Shown: one piece after another, positions 1-6,501 of the stretch | Layout of the letters: each line of letters opens with the position of its first letter | Numbering within the stretch: the stretch's first letter is position 1 | NCBI GenBank assembly: GCA_011330545.1 | Contig: DRQI01000374.1 | Span: forward strand, 1-7,427 | Source of the DNA: Flavobacteriia bacterium | Lineage (GTDB): Bacteria; Bacteroidota; Bacteroidia; Flavobacteriales; Flavobacteriaceae | DNA length: 7,427 nt | Reading direction: 5' to 3' | Notes under the pieces: model-generated | Database searches by the model: none | The model's input: the letters and a program-made list of their open reading frames with translations, nothing else | Told to the model about the DNA's origin: nothing | Position numbers and translations under genes: made by a program

Positions 1-1268
1 CCATAAACACTTTCTTTGCCCAAAAAATAACTTATCGGAAAACCGATAACCCAATAAGCTATAAAAGTAATAAAAGTAGGAATTTTTACATCTTGTAAGC
101 CTCGTAAAGCCCCGAGTACTACCACTTGAATTCCATCAGAAATTTGAAAAACAGCCGCTACTAAAATCAATTTAGCAGCAATACTGATAACTTCAAAATT
201 ATCAGCTTGGTTCAGCAAATCGTGTTCATCTAAATACAACTTGGGCAATTCTGAATGAAAAATGACAAATACCAAAGCAAAAACAATTTCAATAAGTATC
301 GTTAAAAAAAAGATTGACAATGCAATACGGCGCAAATTTTTAAAGTGCCGCAATCCTTTTTGATTGCCTACCCGTATCATAGCTGCTACGCCTAAACCCA
401 TAGCTACCATAAAGGTCATCGATGACAAATTTAAAGCTATTTGGTTGGAGGCTTGCGGATTCTTTCCCAAAGCACCCGATAGCCAGATAGCCGCCGTAAA
501 AATAGCCACTTCAAAAAGCATTTGTAAGGCAGACGGAAATCCTAAATTGATAATTTTTTTAAGCATTGCTTTTTTGATATTCTGAAAACTAAACCGTTCG
601 ATATAGGGTTTAAACTTTGCTTTAGATTTTAGAAGCAGCCACATAAAAACAAGCATTGCCGTACGTGATATTAAAGTACCGATGGCGGCGCCAACAATCC
701 CCAATTCAGGAAATCCGAACTTTCCGAAAATAAGAAGGTAGTTTAAGATTACATTAATTACATTGGCCAAAATGGTTGCCCACATAGAATATTTTGTCTG
801 CGACAGGCCATCGGCAAACTGTTTAAATGCCTGAAACACAATTAACGGTATCAAAGAAAATGCTACAATATCTAAATACGGTATTGCATAATTTACTACC
901 TCTTGAGGTTGGTCCATATAAAACATTAGCGGTTTTACGGCGAGTATCAGTAAAAACAAAAAAAGGCCAAGTACGGTACATAAAAAAAGGCCGTGATGAA
1001 AGGTTTGTTTTCCTTTTTCAATACTATTTTCACCATCAGCTTCTGCTACTAAAGGGGTTATTGCGGTAGAAAAACCAATGCCTAATGACATGGCAATAAA
1101 CAAAAAGCTATTGCCTAGTGATACGGCTGCCAACTCTGCCGTGCCCAATTGCCCTACCATAATATTATCGATAAAACTCACCAAAGTATGCCCTAACATA
1201 CCCAAAATTACAGGGTATGCCAGTTTTAAATTATAGCGAAATTCAGAAGTATAGGTCTGTAAGGCCAA
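1..1268 (-). CDS. MATE family efflux transporter (3' end cut off by window edge)
   Basis: Reading the minus strand from 1268 gives 422 uninterrupted residues running off the window at position 1. MATE proteins are usually about 440-460 residues, so roughly the last 20-40 are missing. These are 12-helix inner-membrane antiporters that export drugs or cationic compounds in exchange for H+ or Na+. Two homologous MatE halves are visible. The first has the typical FIDNIMVGQLG segment, with an Asp at about residue 34, followed by LAAVSLGNS and SLGIGFSTAITPLVAEADG. The second begins near residue 240 with GFPSALQMLFEVAIF and contains MGLGVAAMIRVGNQKG. No ATG fits the N-terminus: an in-frame TAA lies 6 nt upstream of TTG 1268, and the first in-frame ATG (residue 24) would remove half of helix 1. 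The TTG start, giving M-ALQTYTSEFRYNLKLAYPVILG, matches the family N-terminus as I remember it. The gene is divergent from the oxidoreductase operon, and its substrate cannot be predicted. Confidence 0.93.
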   Translation of the reverse strand, partial: MALQTYTSEFRYNLKLAYPVILGMLGHTLVSFIDNIMVGQLGTAELAAVSLGNSFLFIAMSLGIGFSTAITPLVAEADGENSIEKGKQTFHHGLFLCTVLGLFLFLLILAVKPLMFYMDQPQEVVNYAIPYLDIVAFSLIPLIVFQAFKQFADGLSQTKYSMWATILANVINVILNYLLIFGKFGFPELGIVGAAIGTLISRTAMLVFMWLLLKSKAKFKPYIERFSFQNIKKAMLKKIINLGFPSALQMLFEVAIFTAAIWLSGALGKNPQASNQIALNLSSMTFMVAMGLGVAAMIRVGNQKGLRHFKNLRRIALSIFFLTILIEIVFALVFVIFHSELPKLYLDEHDLLNQADNFEVISIAAKLILVAAVFQISDGIQVVVLGALRGLQDVKIPTFITFIAYWVIGFPISYFLGKESVY

Positions 1269-1289
1269 TGGTTATTTTTTTTAAGTGGG

Positions 1290-1326
1290 TAAAGGTAATA
1301 AGATTTGAATGAGGATTTTTAACAAA
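1290..1326 (-). promoter_or_regulatory. Possible weak promoter of the MATE gene
   Basis: On the minus strand TACCTTTA (1297-1290) matches 7 of 8 positions of the Bacteroidota -7 element TAnnTTTG. TTTG (1326-1323) lies 25 bp upstream, which is longer than the usual spacing of about 17-23 bp. Initiation just downstream would leave a leader of only about 15 nt before the TTG start. This is a pattern match only. Confidence 0.22.
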
Positions 1327-1385
1327 GAAAATAAAAATAGGTGTAAGGTTACTATAACAATTATCAAGGTTGATATTTATCATTC

Positions 1386-1413
1386 TTTAATCAATAAATT
1401 ACCTATAATTTTG
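1386..1413 (+). promoter_or_regulatory. Candidate promoter of the 2-oxoacid:ferredoxin oxidoreductase operon
   Basis: TAATTTTG at 1406-1413 is an exact match to the Bacteroidota -7 consensus TAnnTTTG. The best -33 candidate is TTTA at 1386-1389 with a short 16-bp spacer, so the upstream half is poor. Transcription would start near 1420 and give a leader of about 40 nt before the first operon gene. The surrounding 1269-1459 spacer is very AT-rich and shows no riboswitch-like structure. Confidence 0.35.
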
Positions 1414-1459
1414 AAGATAATTAAAAGAATAGAATATAATCACCTATAAAATTATAGAA

Positions 1460-1690
1460 ATGACAAAAGTGAAAGGTGCTATCGTTGTTGATACAGAGGT
1501 GTGTAAAGGGTGTGACTTGTGCATACCTGTTTGCGCAGACCATGTAATTAGCATGTCAAAAGAAGTCAATCGTAAAGGCTATCATTATGCCTATATGAGT
1601 AATCCTGAGGCTTGTACCGGATGCACTAATTGTGCAATTGTTTGCCCTGACAGGGCTATATCGGTATACAGAGTAAAGGTTTCAGTATAA
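1460..1690 (+). CDS. 2-oxoacid:ferredoxin oxidoreductase delta subunit (2x[4Fe-4S] ferredoxin-like)
   Basis: A 76-residue bacterial-type dicluster ferredoxin. It contains two cysteine motifs: C15-x2-C18-x2-C21-x3-C25 and C52-x2-C55-x2-C58-x3-C62-P. The fourth cysteine of each motif helps ligate the other cluster, as is usual in this fold. In this enzyme family the delta subunit passes electrons from the catalytic TPP site, via the beta-subunit cluster, to external ferredoxin. The N-terminus KGAIVVDTEVCKGCDLC and the end DRAISVYRVKV are typical of the delta subunit of VOR/KOR-type enzymes in anaerobic Bacteroidota. One small deviation is that the first motif ends Cys-Ala instead of the common Cys-Pro. 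It is the first gene of the operon; the alpha gene starts 21 nt after its stop. No Shine-Dalgarno is seen before the ATG, as expected for the phylum. It could be called korD or vorC, but the substrate is unknown, so no symbol is given. Confidence 0.93.
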   Translation: MTKVKGAIVVDTEVCKGCDLCIPVCADHVISMSKEVNRKGYHYAYMSNPEACTGCTNCAIVCPDRAISVYRVKVSV

Positions 1691-1711
1691 TTTTTAATTA
1701 AAACAATTAGA

Positions 1712-2836
1712 ATGTCAGAGTTAAAATTAATGAAAGGGAACGAAGCGTTGGCAGAGGCTGCCATAAGGGCCGGTGTTGATGCTTACTTCGGTTACCCTAT
1801 CACCCCGCAATCAGAAGTTATAGAATATTTAATGTCACAGCGCCCCGAAAAAAGAACCGGTATGGTGGTATTGCAGGCCGAAAGCGAACTGGCAGCCATC
1901 AATATGGTCTATGGTGCTGCAAGTACGGGCAAAAAAGCGATGACCTCATCATCGAGTCCCGGTATTTCCTTAAAATTAGAAGGTATCTCTTATCTGGCAG
2001 GTGCCGAATTGCCGGCGGTTATTGTCAATGTTGTTCGCGGCGGGCCCGGTTTAGGCACTATTCAACCTTCACAAGCAGATTATTTTCAATCGGTAAAAGG
2101 CGGCGGCCACGGCGATTATAAATTATATGTGTTGGCGCCTTCGTCAGTACAAGAAATGGCTGATTTTGTTGAAGATGCTTTCGATATTGCCTTTAAATAC
2201 CGGGCTCCGGTATTAATTCTTTCTGACGGCCTTATCGGACAGATGATGGAAAAAGTAACCTTAAAAGATCAAAAAGAAAGAATGTCTAATGAAGAGCTCA
2301 TCAAGAAATACGGAAATTGGGCCGTTACCGGAAAAAAAGATAGGGAGCGCAATATCATCACTTCACTCGATTTACAATCTGAAAAGATGGAAGCGCGTGT
2401 ACATCGATTGTTAAAGAAATACCAACAAATGGAAAAAGAAGATCTACGCTTCGAAAAAATACACTGTGAGGATGCCGAATACCTCATTGTAGCCTATGGA
2501 TCAAGTGCCCGGATTAGCCAAAAAGCAGTTGAATTGGCAAGGGCAAAAGGTATTAAAGTCGGTTTGTTGAGGCCTATTACCCTTTTTCCTTTTCCCAAAC
2601 AACAACTATTGGACTTAGCGGCTCAGGTAAAAGGAATTTTAAGTGTTGAATTAAACGCAGGGCAAATGGTTGAAGATGTACAACTCGCTGTACAACACAA
2701 AGTACCCGTACTACATTTCGGCAGAACCGGAGGTATCATCCATACACCCGAAGAAATTTTAGAAGCATTAGAACAAAAAATTATAAAAAATGGACATACT
2801 AGACATCATAAAACCCGAGAATCAAGTCTTCTGTAA
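1712..2836 (+). CDS. vorB: 2-oxoacid:ferredoxin oxidoreductase alpha subunit, VorB type
   Basis: A 374-residue alpha subunit of a four-subunit CoA-dependent 2-oxoacid:ferredoxin oxidoreductase. The N-terminal POR_N domain (about 10-235) carries GYPITP at 27-32, whose Thr contacts TPP/substrate in the family. It also has the QAESELAAINMVYGAA segment from residue 55 with conserved glutamates, TSSSSPG at 78-84 and GGPGLGT at 110-116. The C-terminal domain II (about 255-350) contains EDAEYLIVAYGSSARI and KGIKVGLLRPITLFPFP. It resembles the proteins usually annotated as 3-methyl-2-oxobutanoate dehydrogenase subunit VorB, but that name is often transferred by similarity and 2-oxoglutarate is an equally plausible substrate. 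From residue 360 onward (NGHTRHHKTRESSLL) the frame overlaps the beta gene by 47 bp. This basic tail lies beyond where homologs normally end. It pairs with the beta subunit to form the catalytic core in the cytoplasm. Confidence 0.94.
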   Translation: MSELKLMKGNEALAEAAIRAGVDAYFGYPITPQSEVIEYLMSQRPEKRTGMVVLQAESELAAINMVYGAASTGKKAMTSSSSPGISLKLEGISYLAGAELPAVIVNVVRGGPGLGTIQPSQADYFQSVKGGGHGDYKLYVLAPSSVQEMADFVEDAFDIAFKYRAPVLILSDGLIGQMMEKVTLKDQKERMSNEELIKKYGNWAVTGKKDRERNIITSLDLQSEKMEARVHRLLKKYQQMEKEDLRFEKIHCEDAEYLIVAYGSSARISQKAVELARAKGIKVGLLRPITLFPFPKQQLLDLAAQVKGILSVELNAGQMVEDVQLAVQHKVPVLHFGRTGGIIHTPEEILEALEQKIIKNGHTRHHKTRESSLL

Positions 2837-3563
2837 GAGCAGATTAATGACAGACGCTACCTTGTCATACTGTCCGGGTTGCGGCCACGGCACAGCACAT
2901 AATTTAACAATGGAAGTCATTGATGAAATGGGCATTGTAGAAGATACTATTGGCGTTGCCCCTGTGGGTTGTTCAGTATTGGCGTATGATTTTATGAACA
3001 TTGATATGACACAGGCAGCACACGGAAGGGCACCCGCAGTGGCTACTGCCATTGCACGTACTTGGCCTGAAAAATATGTATTTACCTATCAGGGAGATGG
3101 TGATTTGGCAGCTATCGGAACGGCAGAGACCATACATACCTGCAACAGAGGCGAAAATATCGTCATTATCTTTGTAAATAATGGAATTTACGGAATGACA
3201 GGCGGGCAAATGGCACCTACTACTTTAGCAGGAATGCGCTCTTCAACTTCGCCTTACGGAAGAGAGATAGAAACCATGGGCTCTCCCTTAAAAATAACCG
3301 AATTGGTAGCCAATCTCCCGGGAGTTTACTATGCTACCCGCCAAGCGGTACATACCCATAAACACGTGAGAAAAACTAAAAAAGCCATCAGAAAAGCATT
3401 TGAAAACATCCGGTTAAAAAAAGGGGTTTCTTTTATTGAAATTGTTTCTAATTGTAATTCGGGATGGAAGATGAATCCCGTAGAATCAAATGCATGGATG
3501 GAAGAAAATATGTTTGCATATTTCCCTCTTGGGGATATAAAAGTGAATGGTAAATTAAAATAA
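2790..3563 (+). CDS. 2-oxoacid:ferredoxin oxidoreductase beta subunit (TPP-binding)
   Basis: A 257-residue beta subunit that binds thiamine pyrophosphate and the proximal [4Fe-4S] cluster. The Mg-TPP motif is GDGD at 102-105 running to NN at 130-131. Candidate cluster ligands are C28 and C31 in CPGCGHG, C61 in GVAPVGC and C222 in SNCNSGW, an arrangement matching the four cysteines of pyruvate:ferredoxin oxidoreductase. AHGRAPAVATAIAR (77-90) and YGMTGGQMAPTT (134-145) are also typical. The start at 2790 keeps the segment IIKPENQVF, which homologs share as I remember them. The alternative ATG at 2847 (residue 20, LMTDATLSYCPGC) would instead avoid overlapping the alpha gene and leave a 10-nt gap. 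I prefer 2790. The gamma gene follows after 7 nt. It corresponds to korB or vorA in other nomenclatures; the substrate is not determined. Confidence 0.94.
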   Translation: MDILDIIKPENQVFCKSRLMTDATLSYCPGCGHGTAHNLTMEVIDEMGIVEDTIGVAPVGCSVLAYDFMNIDMTQAAHGRAPAVATAIARTWPEKYVFTYQGDGDLAAIGTAETIHTCNRGENIVIIFVNNGIYGMTGGQMAPTTLAGMRSSTSPYGREIETMGSPLKITELVANLPGVYYATRQAVHTHKHVRKTKKAIRKAFENIRLKKGVSFIEIVSNCNSGWKMNPVESNAWMEENMFAYFPLGDIKVNGKLK

Positions 3564-3570
3564 CTAGGAT

Positions 3571-4140
3571 ATGACAGAAGAAATTATTATTGCAGGTTTT
3601 GGTGGCCAAGGAGTATTATCAATGGGAAAAATTTTGGCCTATTCGGGTATTATGCAAGACCAGGAAGTAAGTTGGATGCCGTCGTATGGCCCCGAAATGC
3701 GTGGCGGAACAGCCAATGTAACCGTTATTTTAAGCGATGAAAGAATCAGTTCTCCTTATTTAAAAGTATATGATACCGCTATTATTTTAAACCAACAATC
3801 TATGGATAAGTTTGAAAAAGCGGTAAAGCCCGGAGGTATATTATTATATGACCCTAACGGAATTTCTCACCATCCAACAAGGACAGACATCGGTATTTTT
3901 AGTGTCGATGGTGCAAAATTAGCCGCTGAAATGGGAAATAAAAAAATATTCAATATGGTCGTTTTGGGTGCTTTTTTAAAAGTAAAGCCTATTGTAAAAC
4001 TCGAAAATGTTATCGAAGGCTTAAAAAAATCGTTATCAGAACGTTACCACCATTTAATTCCGTTGAACAAAAAGGCGATTACGATGGGTATGAATAAAGT
4101 AAAGCCTTATATCATTAAAGATACTGTTTTTCATAATTAG
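3571..4140 (+). CDS. 2-oxoacid:ferredoxin oxidoreductase gamma subunit
   Basis: A 189-residue protein of the POR catalytic-domain family (PF01558). This is the gamma chain of four-subunit 2-oxoacid:ferredoxin oxidoreductases, which contributes to the CoA-binding side of the enzyme. Diagnostic motifs are GFGGQGV at 9-15 and PSYGPEMRGGTAN at 37-49, followed by LNQQSMDKFEKAVKPGGILLYD from about residue 73. Its length is normal for a free-standing gamma subunit; it is not fused to alpha or beta as in some other enzymes. The start lies 7 nt after the beta stop, so the gene is co-transcribed and probably translationally coupled. It is the last gene of the operon; a strong hairpin terminator begins about 75 bp after its stop. 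It would be korC in the korDABC scheme, but a symbol would imply a substrate that is not known. Confidence 0.94.
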   Translation: MTEEIIIAGFGGQGVLSMGKILAYSGIMQDQEVSWMPSYGPEMRGGTANVTVILSDERISSPYLKVYDTAIILNQQSMDKFEKAVKPGGILLYDPNGISHHPTRTDIGIFSVDGAKLAAEMGNKKIFNMVVLGAFLKVKPIVKLENVIEGLKKSLSERYHHLIPLNKKAITMGMNKVKPYIIKDTVFHN

Positions 4141-4214
4141 ATTTTAAATTGTTGCCATACCCAATAGGCCAAAAAAGTAAATTTTTTTATGTTTATTTGG
4201 TACCGGCATTGAAT

Positions 4215-4263
4215 TCAGTTGTTTGATAGTTTATCATATCACTATCAAACAACTGATTTTTTT
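4215..4263 (+). terminator. Rho-independent terminator of the oxidoreductase operon
   Basis: A perfect 16-bp inverted repeat (4215-4230 and 4241-4256) with a 10-nt loop is followed directly by seven T residues (4257-4263). The stem is AT-rich but long. On the minus strand the hairpin is not followed by a T-run, so it should act mainly on plus-strand transcripts. Confidence 0.85.
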
Positions 4264-4268
4264 GAGAT

Positions 4269-4296
4269 AAAAAAACCCGCTCAATGAGCGGGTTTT
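4269..4296 (-). terminator. Rho-independent terminator of dnaK
   Basis: A 7-bp GC-rich stem (CCCGCTC at 4276-4282 with GAGCGGG at 4286-4292) has a 3-nt loop and is extended by four A-T pairs. On the minus strand it is followed by seven U residues (complement of A4269-4275). It begins about 25-30 nt after the dnaK stop. On the plus strand it is followed by TTTT, so it may also back up the upstream terminator. Confidence 0.88.
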
Positions 4297-4321
4297 ATCA
4301 ATTGTGAGAAAACACGTATAG

Positions 4322-6226
4322 TTAGTCTTCTTTTACTTCTTCAAAATCTACATCTTGTACATCATCCCCTGAACCTTCCTGATTGGGAATTTCGGGTTCA
4401 TCATGCATTTTTTGAGTAGCATCTTGCTCAGCTTTATACATCTCTTCAGAAGCAGCTTTCCAAGCCTCGTTAATCTTTTCCATAGCCGTATCTATTTGGG
4501 CGATGTCTTTAGCTTCGTGTGCTTTTTTCAACTCTTCCAGAGCTGCTTCAATAGGTGCTTTTTTATCGGCAGATAATTTATCTCCAAACTCTTTCAATTG
4601 TTTTTCTGTTTGGAAAATCATCGCATCGGCACCATTGATTTTTTCAGCAATTTCTTTCGCTTTTTTATCGGCTTCGGCATTTGCTTCGGCATCAGCTTTC
4701 ATTTTTTTGATTTCTTCTTCAGACAATCCTGAAGAGGCTTCAATACGAATTTGATGTTCTTTGCCGGTACCTTTATCTTTAGCAGACACATTGATAATAC
4801 CATTGGCATCAATATCAAAGGTCACTTCAATTTGAGGTACGCCCCTTGGTGCCGGTGGAATTCCGTCTAAGTGAAAACGGCCTATGGTTTTATTATCGGC
4901 AGCCATGGCGCGTTCACCCTGCAATACGTGAATTTCTACTGAAGGCTGATTGTCTGCTGCTGTTGAAAATACTTGCGATTTTTTGGTAGGAATCGTTGTA
5001 TTGGCTTCTATTAATTTGGTCATTACATTACCCATGGTTTCAATACCTAATGAAAGTGGGGTAACGTCTAATAACAATACATCTTTTACATCGCCTGTCA
5101 AAACACCGCCTTGAATAGCTGCTCCAATAGCCACCACTTCATCAGGATTTACTCCTTTGTGAGGTTCTTTGCCAAAGAATTTTTTTACTTCTTCTTGTAT
5201 TCTCGGAATACGTGTTGAGCCCCCTACTAAGATGACTTCATCAATATCAGAAGTTGATAAATCAGCGTCTTTTAAGGCTTTTTTAACCGGAGCCATTGAA
5301 CGTTTTATCAGATTATCGGCTAATTTTTCAAATGCAGCCCTTGTCAATGTTTTTACCAAGTGTTTCGGGCCACTGGCTGTTGCGGTAACGTATGGTAAAT
5401 TGATTTCGGTTTGGGTACTTGATGACAATTCGATTTTTGCTTTTTCGGCAGCTTCTTTTAAACGTTGTAATGCCATTGGGTCATCACGTAAGTCTAAATT
5501 TTCTTCTTTCTTAAATTCATCGGCTAGCCAATCGATAATTACTTGGTCAAAATCATCACCTCCTAAATGTGTGTCTCCATTGGTAGACAATACTTCAAAT
5601 ACGCCATCGCCAATTTCGAGGATAGAAATATCAAAAGTACCTCCACCCAAATCGTATACTGCAATTTTTTTATCGGCACCGGTTTTATCCAATCCGTAAG
5701 CCAACGCAGCGGCAGTTGGTTCATTGATAATTCTACTCACTTTTAATCCGGCAATTTCGCCGGCTTCTTTTGTTGCTTGGCGTTGCGAATCGTTAAAATA
5801 AGCAGGTACGGTAATTACCGCTTCTTTTACTTCGGTGCCCAAATAATCTTCGGCAGTTTTTTTCATTTTTTGTAAGATCATCGCAGAAATTTCTTGCGGA
5901 GTATACAAACGGCCGTCAATATCTACTCTTGGGGTATCATTATCGCCTTTCACAACTTTATAAGGTACACGTTCTGCTTCTTTTTTAGATTCAGAATATT
6001 TATTACCCATAAAACGTTTAATTGAATATATGGTCTTTGTGGGGTTGGTAACGGCTTGACGTTTGGCAGGGTCACCTACTTTACGTTCGCCACCTTCAAC
6101 AAAAGCTACGATAGAAGGCGTTGTTCTTTTGCCCTCTGCATTAGGAATTACTACCGGTTCATTACCTTCCATTACAGCAACGCATGAATTGGTTGTTCCT
6201 AAATCTATTCCTATAATTTTACTCAT
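4322..6226 (-). CDS. dnaK: Molecular chaperone DnaK (Hsp70)
   Basis: A 634-residue, full-length bacterial Hsp70. This ATP-driven chaperone binds exposed hydrophobic peptides and works with DnaJ and GrpE in the cytoplasm. The nucleotide-binding domain (about 1-380) has all three family signatures: IDLGTTNS at 7-14, [11 protein letters not shown] from 191, and [15 protein letters not shown] at 331-345. The catalytic Lys equivalent is K70 (YSIKR), and the Thr of GGGTFD (T197) corresponds to the autophosphorylated Thr of E. coli DnaK. The hydrophobic interdomain linker VLLLDVTP lies around 383-390, followed by the beta-sandwich substrate domain to about 500 and a helical lid to about 605. The acidic tail ends [10 protein letters not shown], the usual bacterial form. 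No grpE or dnaJ lies within the window. The start at 6226 gives the standard N-terminus. It is separated from yaaA by 275 bp containing its own regulatory signals and ends at a strong terminator, so it is probably monocistronic. Confidence 0.99.
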   Translation of the reverse strand: MSKIIGIDLGTTNSCVAVMEGNEPVVIPNAEGKRTTPSIVAFVEGGERKVGDPAKRQAVTNPTKTIYSIKRFMGNKYSESKKEAERVPYKVVKGDNDTPRVDIDGRLYTPQEISAMILQKMKKTAEDYLGTEVKEAVITVPAYFNDSQRQATKEAGEIAGLKVSRIINEPTAAALAYGLDKTGADKKIAVYDLGGGTFDISILEIGDGVFEVLSTNGDTHLGGDDFDQVIIDWLADEFKKEENLDLRDDPMALQRLKEAAEKAKIELSSSTQTEINLPYVTATASGPKHLVKTLTRAAFEKLADNLIKRSMAPVKKALKDADLSTSDIDEVILVGGSTRIPRIQEEVKKFFGKEPHKGVNPDEVVAIGAAIQGGVLTGDVKDVLLLDVTPLSLGIETMGNVMTKLIEANTTIPTKKSQVFSTAADNQPSVEIHVLQGERAMAADNKTIGRFHLDGIPPAPRGVPQIEVTFDIDANGIINVSAKDKGTGKEHQIRIEASSGLSEEEIKKMKADAEANAEADKKAKEIAEKINGADAMIFQTEKQLKEFGDKLSADKKAPIEAALEELKKAHEAKDIAQIDTAMEKINEAWKAASEEMYKAEQDATQKMHDEPEIPNQEGSGDDVQDVDFEEVKED

Positions 6227-6282
6227 AATATCTATTTTAAATTTTTTTCGGTTTTATTTTCTTTTTTACTCTGCTAGTAATT

Positions 6283-6300
6283 AGTCAATCATTATGCCAA
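6283..6300 (-). promoter_or_regulatory. Sigma-54-like -24/-12 element upstream of dnaK
   Basis: On the minus strand TTGGCATAATGATTGACT resembles the RpoN consensus TGGCAC-N5-TTGC. The GG (6298-6297) and the downstream G of TTG (6286) have the required 12-bp offset, but the essential -12 GC reads GA. Transcription would start near 6273, giving a leader of about 47 nt. No convincing TTTG / TAnnTTTG promoter was found between here and the dnaK start. A small dyad (TTACT-N5-AGTAA, 6266-6280) covers the predicted start point. The element also overlaps the third copy of a repeated 13-mer, so operator function is an alternative. Confidence 0.4.
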
Positions 6301-6355
6301 TAGAAATATTTAATGATTTTGGCAGGGATACCATTTTTAAAATGACATTATGGCA
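6287..6355 (-). repeat. Three related 13-15-bp motifs upstream of dnaK (candidate regulator sites)
   Basis: Reading the minus strand, three copies of a TGNCAWAATNATT-like word occur: TGCCATAATGTCATT (6355-6341), TGCCAAAATCATT (6324-6312) and TGGCATAATGATT (6299-6287). The last two agree at 10 of 13 positions. The first carries two extra bases near its end. Start-to-start distances are 31 and 25 bp. Such spaced copies next to a heat-shock gene are best explained as binding sites for a regulator. The CIRCE element of HrcA (TTAGCACTC-N9-GAGTGCTAA) is absent. Confidence 0.45.
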
Positions 6356-6423
6356 GAAAAATGTTTGGTGACGTTGTTTTATGGAAGGCAGATGACACTG
6401 ATTTTTTATGATGAACACGGCGA

Positions 6424-6454
6424 TTTTATCAGCGAAAACCTGTTTTATCAGCGA
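6424..6454. repeat. Short direct repeat in a degenerate intergenic repeat tract
   Basis: The 12-mer TTTTATCAGCGA occurs at 6424-6435 and again at 6443-6454, a 19-bp period. Neighbouring text (GGCAGATGACACTGATT near 6388-6404, and CGACCTGCG at 6452-6460) looks like further decayed units. It resembles the ATCAGCG/AATCTGCG-type intergenic repeats I know from flavobacterial genomes. The rest of the 6361-6501 spacer holds no gene and no clear terminator for yaaA. Confidence 0.45.
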
Positions 6455-6501
6455 CCTGCGTTCTTTTCCACTTCCAAAAGAAACCTATTATGTTACACTA
6501 T

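Noticed and set aside
364..1069. Two plus-strand open frames (364-585 and 827-1069)
   Set aside because: Both are antisense to the MATE transporter reading frame, which is continuous and conserved across the whole stretch.
1269..1459. Possible riboswitch or small RNA in the divergent spacer
   Set aside because: The spacer is AT-rich without stable paired elements or recognisable aptamer motifs; only promoter-like words are visible.
2822..3209. Minus-strand open frames opposite the beta subunit, including one rich in Cys
   Set aside because: They are complements of the TPP-binding and cluster-binding coding sequence. The apparent cysteines come from reverse-reading conserved codons.
4141..4210. 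Possible additional hairpin (AAAAAAGTAAATTTTTTT) just after the gamma gene
   Set aside because: The stem would be purely A-T with weak stability. The perfect 16-bp hairpin at 4215-4256 explains termination better.
5169..5699. Long plus-strand open frame of 176 codons inside dnaK
   Set aside because: It lies entirely antisense to the fully conserved dnaK coding region and its Ser/Phe/Lys-rich translation resembles no family. It is a codon-usage shadow.
6227..6300. CIRCE/HrcA operator in front of dnaK
   Set aside because: No TTAGCACTC-N9-GAGTGCTAA element is present. The TTACT-N5-AGTAA dyad has different arms and spacing.
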